From: an uncultured Dokdonia sp. | GTDB lineage: Bacteria > Bacteroidota > Bacteroidia > Flavobacteriales > Flavobacteriaceae | Direction: 5' to 3' | Assembly: GCA_913060645.1 (NCBI GenBank) | Contig: CAJXSW010000006.1 | Coordinates: 1-55,770 of the forward strand | Length of the DNA: 55,770 bases | Shown: piece by piece, positions 49,145 to 55,770 of the stretch | Layout of the letters: each line of letters opens with the position of its first letter | Position numbering within the stretch: position 1 is the first letter of the stretch | Notes under the pieces: model-generated | Seen by the model: the letters and a program-made list of their open reading frames with translations, nothing else | The model's database searches: none | What the model was told of the DNA's origin: nothing | Translations under genes and position numbers: made by a program

Positions 49145-50596
49145 TTAGTAACCCTCGTTTTGAGTGTAATTTGGATTAACATTGATCTCAGCTTGAGGAA
49201 TAGGAAGTTGGAATCTAAAGTTACCAGCTTCTAAAGTTTGTGTTGTGTTTGGTGTTCCTGTTCCATTTGCTAAGTCTCCAAACGTTCCTCTTTCGATAGC
49301 GTCACCACGTCTTTTTAAATCATAAAAACGGTGACCTTCAAAAGCAAGTTCAATTCTTCTATTTGTCTGGATAGCATCCTCAAGATCTTGTCCAGTTTCA
49401 GTTCCTATAGTAAATGGTGAGAATCTCTGCGCTCTTAGTAAATCTAAAGTTTGAAGGGCGTCGCCTTCTAGACCTAACTCAAATTGAGCTTCAGCTTTGT
49501 TTAAAATAGCTTCTGCTACTCTTAACGCTTTGATATCAACACGACCATTCACTTGCTCAGTTTCTCCAATGAACTTATTAATTGCGTTGTAGTCATTTCC
49601 TTCATTTTCAGCTGCGAATGTTATAATATTCGTGCGGACATCCGAAAATTGTAAAGAATTAAATAGTCCAAAATCAACAGCAAATTCTGAAACTGTAGAA
49701 CCATCAATAGTTTGACTGTAAATTACACCAACGTTATTAAAATTACTTTCAGAAGCTGTGTTTACAGCAAACTCTACAAGTAAACCTGCGTCATTTGAGT
49801 CTGTGTAAACACCTGGTATTTCAATTCTAGTAGCTAGAGGTGCTGTGATTTCATCTACAATATCAATAACAGCTTGATTATTTCCAGTATATAGGTATAC
49901 TCTACTTAACATCCCTCTTACAGAGTTTTTATTGAAAGCTCCTTCTACTTTATCTTCATCAACAAGAGTTGTCTCATCAATAAGGTCTAGTGCATCAGTA
50001 AGGTCAGCAATTATGTTCTCATAATTACTAGCTACGGTTTCTCTAGATAATTGACTTAACGCATCAATAGGTTCTTTTATGTAAGTAATACCAAGCGATG
50101 CGTTCGCATCTGCACTTTGTGTAGGTATTTTTCCATAAGTACGCACTAGATCTAGGTGAGCAAATGCTCTACCTGCAAGGGCTTGTCCAAGAATATTATC
50201 TCTTTCTGCCTCACCATCAATATTCTCAATTTGAGATATGATTAAGTTTGCTCTACGAATCGTCGTATATGCACCATTAAAAACACTAGTGATGTAACCA
50301 CCATTATTTGCTCCGTAAGTGAAGTCAGAAAAAACCTGGTTTGATCCTCTTCCAGTTCTAGCAATAATTGCATTGTCTGATAAAATATCTGGAAGTCCTT
50401 GAACTCCAGACCCATTTGAGTAATAATTAAAGAATGAACTGTACATTCCATTAATAGCTACCTCAAAATTATTTACACTATTATAAAAAGTATCTGCATC
50501 TCCTTGTGTAAAGGGTGCTATATCTAATTCATCATCACAAGACGTAAGTCCTAGGGTCATGATGAAAATCGTAATAAAAGTTTTTATTGTTTTCAT
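49145..50596 (-). CDS. SusD/RagB family nutrient-binding lipoprotein (classical type)
   Basis: This 483-residue surface lipoprotein (MTLGLTSC, Cys about 20, then DDELDI) is of the classical RagB/SusD family. Features are FTQGDADTFYNSVNNFEVAINGMY, RRANLIISQIENID, ILGQALAGRAFAHLDLVRTYG, and the C-terminal EAILNKAEAQFELG with RRIELAFEGHRFYDLKRRG. It is the substrate-capturing lid of the SusC transporter encoded 13 bases upstream. The ligand is unknown. Confidence 0.95.
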   Translation of the reverse strand: MKTIKTFITIFIMTLGLTSCDDELDIAPFTQGDADTFYNSVNNFEVAINGMYSSFFNYYSNGSGVQGLPDILSDNAIIARTGRGSNQVFSDFTYGANNGGYITSVFNGAYTTIRRANLIISQIENIDGEAERDNILGQALAGRAFAHLDLVRTYGKIPTQSADANASLGITYIKEPIDALSQLSRETVASNYENIIADLTDALDLIDETTLVDEDKVEGAFNKNSVRGMLSRVYLYTGNNQAVIDIVDEITAPLATRIEIPGVYTDSNDAGLLVEFAVNTASESNFNNVGVIYSQTIDGSTVSEFAVDFGLFNSLQFSDVRTNIITFAAENEGNDYNAINKFIGETEQVNGRVDIKALRVAEAILNKAEAQFELGLEGDALQTLDLLRAQRFSPFTIGTETGQDLEDAIQTNRRIELAFEGHRFYDLKRRGDAIERGTFGDLANGTGTPNTTQTLEAGNFRFQLPIPQAEINVNPNYTQNEGY

Positions 50597-50609
50597 ATTT
50601 TATTTTATT

Positions 50610-53600
50610 TTAAAATCCGATGTCAACACCAAATGTAAGTGACTTAGTTTGTGGGTAACTGAATAAAGAAAACTGTCCAGCTACAAATCCAGCATCGCCA
50701 GGGCCGCTATTTTCAGCAGAACCAATTCCAATTTCCGGATCTCCTTCGTAGTCAGTAAAAGTTAATAAGTTTTGTCCAGTTCCATAAATCCTTACTGAAG
50801 AAAGACCTGTTCTGTCGAGTAGTTTACTAGGGATGTCGTAAGAAAGAGTTAATGTTCTTAGTCTTACATAATCACCTTTCTCTAAGAATCTAGTAGAGGT
50901 TTGATCAGCTGTTGCTTCATATAATGGGTTAGGAAGAACATTTTGATCTCCTGGTTGTTGCCAGTAATTGAATGCTTCAACTCTTTGGTTAGAATCGATA
51001 TTACCGATTTGGACACCTGCAGATCTTTGGAAGTTTTGGATGTAGTTTCCAGCTTTGAAAACAAAATCACCACGAAGACCAAAGCCTTTGTAACGTATAT
51101 TTCCGTAAAAACCTCCTTCTATGTTTGCAAGTGGAGATTTACCTTCTAGAGTCTTAGCAAAGTCAGCACTATATTGGTTTGTTACATCACCATCTGCCGT
51201 TAAGTATAGGGGCTCACCGTTACCTGGATTAACTCCGGCGTATTCAACTAAAAAGAAAGTATTGATTTCTTCACCTACACGTAAAATTGTATTTCCATTA
51301 TTGATGTCTTCACCATCTACGAGTTCTTTAACTTCATTGTCAAGGAAGGCAATGTTTCCTCCTAATGACACTCTCCAGTCTTCTGTTTTGATTGCGTCAA
51401 AGTTTAAGGCAACTTCTAATCCAGAGTTTTCAATTTTACCAATGTTAGATAAAATTCCATTGTTTCCATCACCTACAAGTCCTGAAATAGGTCTATTTAG
51501 AAGAAGGTCTTCAGAAGTCTTTACGTAGTAATCTACAACACCACTAATGCGGTTGTTAAATAGACCAAATTCAACTCCGATATCAGCAAGAAATTGTTGT
51601 TCCCACTTAATGTCTGGATTTGCTATACCACCTGGTACTGCAGAGCTATTTCCATTGTATGTTCCAAAACCGATAAGGTTAACAAATTGGTTGTTACCTA
51701 TGTTTTGATTACCTGAACTACCATAAGAAGCTCTTAGTTTAAGGTCGTTAAAAATACTTCCTTCCATAAAATCTTCTTTAGCAATATTCCAAGCAGCACT
51801 TCCACTGTAGAAAATCGCATTTTGATTTTCAGGACCAAAACGAGATGACGCATCGTTTCTTACCGATGCAGATACAAGGTATTTACCGTCATAATCATAA
51901 TCAACAAATAGTCCTTGTGAGAATAAACTGTTACGAACCTCAGTCGACCCACCATCACTAAAATCAGCGGCTACATCTAAGAAAGGAATATCCGCTGAAG
52001 GGAATCCTCTACCTGATACGTTAGTACGAGTAAAGATTCTTTCATTGTATTCTAAAAGTACATCAGCACTAATATTGTGCTTCTCTCCAAATGTATCTTT
52101 ATATCCAAATACGTTACTTACGTTATATTGGAAATCTACATTAAGTGACTCTCTTTGAGTACCAGGGAAGTTTGAATCACCTACAATAGGGTCTAGCGTT
52201 CCGCCAGCAATAGATCTAGCTACTGTTCTACCTCTGTTAGTAGTTGTACCTACTGCAAATCTGTTTGAAAATTTATCAGAAAATTTTAGGTCGGCAAAAA
52301 TATTAGCAACAAGCAAGAAGTTTGTGTTAGTTTCAGGTTCAGTTTGTAGAGCCTGTGCAACTGGGAATCCTGAAGTTGTAGGGTTGAATTGAGGTTCACC
52401 ATCTGCGTTTGTAACTATTTCATTGTTTCCATCTCTTAAGAATAGAGTTTCATAAGGATTTGCGTCATATAAAAATCTGAAAGGATTTTGAACGTTGTTA
52501 CGGTCTCTTGGTAAATCTGTAGTACTTCTAGACGCAGAAATATTAGTTCCCACTGTAAGCCAATCTCTAGCTTCATAAGTTGTATTTAAACGGGCTGAGA
52601 TTCTTTCAAAACCATCAATACGATCAATAATACCTGTGTTTTTGTCATATCCAAGAGACAAGAAGTAGTTGATTTTCTCATCAGCTCCTGATATAGCAAG
52701 AGAGTTAGATTGAATGTAACCTTTTCTTAAAAGTGCGTCTTCCCAATTGGTGTCATTTCCAATTAATCTAGCTAATTCTTCAGGTGATGATGTTGCTCCT
52801 GGAAGTCCTTGAGCCTGAGGTACACCTAGTGCAGCATATTGTCTCTCAAGTTCTAATTTTTGAGATGCATTCATTAAATCAAATGGATCTGCAATTCTCT
52901 CACTAGTTCCAATAGAAGATCTAAATACAAACTTAGCATCTTTACTTCTACCTCTTTTTGTAGTAATCAAGATTACTCCGTTTGCTCCTCTAGAACCATA
53001 TTTAGATACTGTAGCAGCATCTTTAAGTATAGTAAGGGTTTCGATATCGTTTGGGTTGATGTTATTAACAAACTCAGCCTCAATAGGGGCTCCATCAATT
53101 ACATATAATGGTGTTGTTGCAGCATTAATCGAACCTACTCCACGAATCTGTACAAATGCAGTTTGACCTGGTTGTCCATTTGCAGCAGTTACCTGTACTC
53201 CGGCAGCTTTACCTTGAAGAATGTTATCTACACTCGTAGATGGTACAAAATCTTCAATTGATCCAGCACTTACGGTTGTTGTAGCTGCTGTAGATAAATC
53301 TCTAGAGCGACTTCCATAACCTGTAATAACAACTTCTGCTAGTGAATTGTCAGCTTCAAGAGTGGCATTAATTGAGTTTTGATTACCAACTTGGATGTCT
53401 AGAGTTTTGAAACCAACGTAACTAAAAGAAAGAACATCACTTGATGCTGCTTCAATAGAAAAGTTTCCATCAAAATCTGTTTGAGTACCTGTAGAGGTAC
53501 CTTTAATTACCACTGTCGCACCTGGAAGTGGTCCATTAGCCTCAGTTACCGTACCCGTAATGATACGACCCTGTGCAAACAGGGCGGAGGCACTTAAAAT

Positions 53601-53639
53601 AGTACAAAGAACAAGTACTTTTTGTAAAAGTGTTTTCAT
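50610..53639 (-). CDS. SusC/RagA family TonB-dependent outer-membrane transporter (operon 2)
   Basis: This 1009-residue transporter has a signal peptide ending ALFAQG, a carboxypeptidase-regulatory-like domain (TVTEANGPLPGATVVIKGTS), the TonB box region AEVVITGYGSRSR, and the plug (GVGSINAATTPLYVIDGAPI, TLTILKDAATVSKYGSRGAN then GVILITTKRG). The barrel ends in Phe (TFGVDIGF). It heads a three-gene operon with a classical SusD. Its sequence differs greatly from the operon 1 SusC apart from the N-terminal domains, so the loci are not recent duplicates. Confidence 0.96.
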   Translation of the reverse strand: MKTLLQKVLVLCTILSASALFAQGRIITGTVTEANGPLPGATVVIKGTSTGTQTDFDGNFSIEAASSDVLSFSYVGFKTLDIQVGNQNSINATLEADNSLAEVVITGYGSRSRDLSTAATTTVSAGSIEDFVPSTSVDNILQGKAAGVQVTAANGQPGQTAFVQIRGVGSINAATTPLYVIDGAPIEAEFVNNINPNDIETLTILKDAATVSKYGSRGANGVILITTKRGRSKDAKFVFRSSIGTSERIADPFDLMNASQKLELERQYAALGVPQAQGLPGATSSPEELARLIGNDTNWEDALLRKGYIQSNSLAISGADEKINYFLSLGYDKNTGIIDRIDGFERISARLNTTYEARDWLTVGTNISASRSTTDLPRDRNNVQNPFRFLYDANPYETLFLRDGNNEIVTNADGEPQFNPTTSGFPVAQALQTEPETNTNFLLVANIFADLKFSDKFSNRFAVGTTTNRGRTVARSIAGGTLDPIVGDSNFPGTQRESLNVDFQYNVSNVFGYKDTFGEKHNISADVLLEYNERIFTRTNVSGRGFPSADIPFLDVAADFSDGGSTEVRNSLFSQGLFVDYDYDGKYLVSASVRNDASSRFGPENQNAIFYSGSAAWNIAKEDFMEGSIFNDLKLRASYGSSGNQNIGNNQFVNLIGFGTYNGNSSAVPGGIANPDIKWEQQFLADIGVEFGLFNNRISGVVDYYVKTSEDLLLNRPISGLVGDGNNGILSNIGKIENSGLEVALNFDAIKTEDWRVSLGGNIAFLDNEVKELVDGEDINNGNTILRVGEEINTFFLVEYAGVNPGNGEPLYLTADGDVTNQYSADFAKTLEGKSPLANIEGGFYGNIRYKGFGLRGDFVFKAGNYIQNFQRSAGVQIGNIDSNQRVEAFNYWQQPGDQNVLPNPLYEATADQTSTRFLEKGDYVRLRTLTLSYDIPSKLLDRTGLSSVRIYGTGQNLLTFTDYEGDPEIGIGSAENSGPGDAGFVAGQFSLFSYPQTKSLTFGVDIGF

Positions 53640-53838
53640 AAAAAAATTTGTTTATTTATAGCAAAAATCTGTAATAAGATTATTTGAATCACAAACTTTG
53701 TTGTTAAAAAAATTAAGATAATTTAACTTTAACTTATTGTTAACTTAGGTTTGTGAAATTGAAGGTAAAAATTTAACCTAATAACCTTTGATTAGAATTA
53801 TCTATTGCATAAATGTCAATCAGTTTTCCTTCTTTTTT

Positions 53839-55533
53839 TTAGAAACTCACTTCCAAAATTACGTGAAGTTTAGTGTCTGAAAACCTAAACTCTTGATTAT
53901 CAAATAGACCGTTTGCAATGTTTAATTTTAGTATTCCTGCTTTGGTCTGAATGCCAGTACCTAAGCCAAAACTGTAGAGTGTTTGCTTTGTTTTCTCAAT
54001 GCGATTTTCGAGGTACCCAAGGTCTAAAATTGAGTTGATGTAGATGCCTTCGTTTAGTTTGTATCTGTACTCTGTATTTAGGGTGTTGTATAGGTTTGCT
54101 AAAAGGCTATTTTCTTCAAATCCTCTAAGAGTTAAAATTCCGCCAAAACGATAAAGTTCGTTTGTTAAGAAATTGTTAGAGATTAAATATTGTGTGGTAT
54201 TTTTTGCAAATATGGAATGTTTGTCACTTAAAGTAAATTCATTTTCTAGTATAGCAGTAAGAGATATTTGTTTGTCTAAGTTTTCTGTGATTTCTCTATT
54301 TCCAAAAGCAGCTCTAAAATATAATCGTCTTTTTGTTGGAAAAAATAAATCAGTAGATAGATTTTGGTGTGTAAATGATGTTGTTAGTCTTTTAGAGGTG
54401 AAGTCTTCAAGATTTAGAAGTTGAGTAATGGTGTTGTCGTTAAGATTTTCTGATTGTTCAGATTCGTATCCTAGTGTAAGGTGGTTTTTTTGATTTAGTT
54501 GATAAACTAAATCTAGGGACTGTTGTGTTGTGGAAAATGTGCTGTCTTTCCTAAAGAGGTTGAGGGATGCTTCAATTCCTAGTGGACTTTTGAAAAGGTA
54601 AGGTAGTTTGGTCTTTAAATGGAGCTGCGATTGATCGCCTCCATCTGCTTTGTAATTTAAAATGAATGTTTCTCCATAATTAAAGTTGTTTGTAAGGAGT
54701 AGGTCGAGATACCCATTTAAGCTAAAAGAGTTGTCTTCCTCATTTGCAAAACCTAGAAAGCCATCAAATTTATTGACATTTTTACGTTCTAAATAAAGGT
54801 AAACTGTTGTGCTGTCTGGATTAAAAAGTACTTGCGGGGTTTTAGTTTGATTTACAAAAGGAAGAGACGATAGTTCCTTGCTCTGTTTATTGAGTTTCTC
54901 ACGGTTAAATATTTCGCCTTCCTTTAATTTGACGCTATGTTTGAGAAAGCTTTTCGGGACATTAGTGTATCCTTCAATTTCGATTTTATCAATTGTTCTT
55001 CTGTTTTCAAAAGAATACTTGAGTGTTCCTTCAAGATTGTGTTGTGTTGTTTTGGTGATGTTGGCTATTTGAAATGTAGCAAAAGGATTTCCGTTGTTTG
55101 ATGCTATGGAGCTTAATTTTTTTAAGTACGCTTTCGCGAAAGCGGTCTCTATAGTTATGCTGTCATTTTTAATTCTATATCCTGTCTGTGTTATATAACT
55201 CTCGAGGTCTTTGTTTTTTTTGATTTTTAAAGTTATGTATGGGTAGGATTTGTCCAGAAGGAACGTGGCAATATATAAGGTGTCGTTTTTTGTAGTTAAC
55301 TTATAAGTGCTGTCTAGGTGCCCTAAATTTTGTAATTGCGTGTTTAGGTTTTGGAGTTCATCTAGTGCAGACTGTTTATCTTTAAATGTAGTCTTGTAAT
55401 TTGTGTTATCCAGAATAGCAGACTCTGATGGAAGATTACTTTGTATTTCTAATTGTATTCTTGCATCATTTTTTTGTGCAGACATATTTTGTCTCACCAA
55501 GCAAATAATTAAAAATAGATAGAGTAGTTTCAA
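53839..55533 (-). CDS. Omp85/BamA-like outer-membrane protein
   Basis: This 564-residue exported protein (signal peptide MKLLYLFLIICLVRQNMSAQ) has POTRA-like repeats (SYENRRTIDKIEIEGYTNVPKSFL-type strand-helix-strand around residue 170-250) and a 16-strand-type barrel with FDGFLGFANEED and the C-terminal ELHVILEVSF ending in Phe. It resembles surface antigen D15/TamA-type proteins and not canonical BamA, which is longer. Palindrome copy 16 encodes AFAKA near residue 130. A variant -7 box (55574-55581) precedes it; a ribosomal operon starts on the other strand. Confidence 0.75.
   Translation of the reverse strand: MKLLYLFLIICLVRQNMSAQKNDARIQLEIQSNLPSESAILDNTNYKTTFKDKQSALDELQNLNTQLQNLGHLDSTYKLTTKNDTLYIATFLLDKSYPYITLKIKKNKDLESYITQTGYRIKNDSITIETAFAKAYLKKLSSIASNNGNPFATFQIANITKTTQHNLEGTLKYSFENRRTIDKIEIEGYTNVPKSFLKHSVKLKEGEIFNREKLNKQSKELSSLPFVNQTKTPQVLFNPDSTTVYLYLERKNVNKFDGFLGFANEEDNSFSLNGYLDLLLTNNFNYGETFILNYKADGGDQSQLHLKTKLPYLFKSPLGIEASLNLFRKDSTFSTTQQSLDLVYQLNQKNHLTLGYESEQSENLNDNTITQLLNLEDFTSKRLTTSFTHQNLSTDLFFPTKRRLYFRAAFGNREITENLDKQISLTAILENEFTLSDKHSIFAKNTTQYLISNNFLTNELYRFGGILTLRGFEENSLLANLYNTLNTEYRYKLNEGIYINSILDLGYLENRIEKTKQTLYSFGLGTGIQTKAGILKLNIANGLFDNQEFRFSDTKLHVILEVSF
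55129..55144. repeat. Iterated palindrome copy 16 (16 bp, in Omp85-like gene)
   Basis: CGCTTTCGCGAAAGCG with the left TA flank retained. It is read in frame as AFAKA. Confidence 0.97.
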
Positions 55534-55573
55534 GTGATATTTTTAGTGTTGTTTTTAAACGAATTTAGGATTA

Positions 55574-55581
55574 CGAAAGTA
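55574..55581 (-). promoter_or_regulatory. Putative -7 element (variant) of the Omp85-like gene
   Basis: TACTTTCG on the minus strand, the same variant as at dnaB. Confidence 0.35.
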
Positions 55582-55632
55582 TGTTAGTTTTTTGGTATTC
55601 AGAACTTTTTCTAAATTTTAATGAAAGTGGGT

Positions 55633-55662
55633 TTGATGGTTAGTAAATTATTCTTACTTTTG
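55633..55662 (+). promoter_or_regulatory. Putative promoter of the rpsL operon
   Basis: TTG (55633-55635), 19-base spacer and TACTTTTG (55655-55662) match the flavobacterial consensus. The leader is about 45-50 bases. Confidence 0.7.
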
Positions 55663-55716
55663 CAAACCCTAAATTTGGGTAGATTAAGAAAATTAACAAT
55701 TAGGTAGAAAGAAATT

Positions 55717-55770
55717 ATGCCAACAATTTCACAATTAGTACGTAAAGGAAGAACCAAAATAACCAAGAAG
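55717..55770 (+). CDS. rpsL: 30S ribosomal protein S12, N-terminal fragment
   Basis: Only 18 codons are present: MPTISQLVRKGRTKITKK, the invariant start of S12. The gene continues past the window. It is normally first in the str operon (rpsL-rpsG-fusA), and the strong promoter upstream agrees. An AGGTAGAAAG purine stretch precedes the ATG. Confidence 0.96.
   Translation, partial: MPTISQLVRKGRTKITKK

Noticed and set aside
41099-53639. A complete polysaccharide utilisation locus
   Set aside because: No carbohydrate-active enzyme, sulfatase or dedicated regulator is present beside the SusCD genes.
235-55144. Palindrome as a rho-independent terminator or parS site
   Set aside because: There are no T-tracts, more than half the copies lie inside genes, and parS sites are few and cluster near the origin.
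1-55770. tRNA, rRNA, CRISPR arrays, insertion sequences, prophage genes
   Set aside because: None was seen. The intergenic gaps are short, with no tRNA-like TTC arms, regular spacer repeats, transposase frames or phage genes.

Overview
The window is a chromosomal contig from a marine-type member of the Flavobacteriia (Bacteroidota). The evidence is the AT-rich sequence, the tandem SusC/SusD loci, the flavobacterial promoter elements (TAnnTTTG at -7, TTG at -33), the scarcity of Shine-Dalgarno sequences, and family content typical of the class (DUF1573, DUF2911, DUF5723, DUF922, MarC, a SigK/RskA-fasciclin module). The style is Dokdonia-like, but I cannot prove a genus. Bases 1-49 are not genomic: they are an Illumina Nextera i5 adapter joined to the contig end, and they truncate lipA.

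Layout. 50-1444: partial lipA and birA on the minus strand, and rsfS on the plus strand. 1458-5866: ftsH, an LUD-domain gene, cdsA, psd and an acyl-CoA-binding protein, a membrane-lipid and quality-control cluster. 5948-8581: valS (minus). 8761-11496: a DUF1573 lipid/secretory-type protein, a class I aminotransferase and murB. 11666-13620: a secreted fasciclin protein divergent from an ECF sigma/anti-sigma pair, a likely SigK/RskA-type regulon. 13690-19987: a small membrane protein, a GT2 glycosyltransferase, a second ECF sigma, an atypical NRAMP-like transporter, tgt, an LptF/LptG-type permease and an EamA transporter. 20068-22745: accA and dnaB. 23131-29321: a Tat-dependent PhoD-like phosphatase lipoprotein, a secreted protein of unknown function, a DUF922 protease-like protein, DUF2911 and asnB. 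29407-32410: an MRJP-like lipoprotein, an ATP-grasp enzyme and marC (all minus). 32609-35296: radC, a deacetylase-like gene and a YjjG-type HAD phosphatase. 35353-38159: a lipoprotein/OMP/secreted trio. 38167-41034: rarA, rhomboid and rlmB. 41099-53639: two SusC/SusD uptake operons with accessory lipoproteins. 53839-55533: an Omp85-like outer-membrane protein. 55717-end: start of rpsL.

The most striking feature is not a gene. A short perfect palindrome, core TTTCGCGAAA and usually CGCTTTCGCGAAAGCG (up to 20 bp, TACGCTTTCGCGAAAGCGTA), occurs 16 times in 55.8 kb, where well under one copy is expected by chance. Seven copies are intergenic and nine lie inside genes. The coding copies use all three reading frames (AFAKA, LSRKR and FRES peptides). 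Degenerate copies lie near 33.9, 34.7 and 38.2 kb. It resembles the HIP1 phenomenon of cyanobacteria or the Rickettsia palindromic elements, and its role here is unknown to me.

No tRNA, rRNA, CRISPR array, insertion sequence or prophage was seen.
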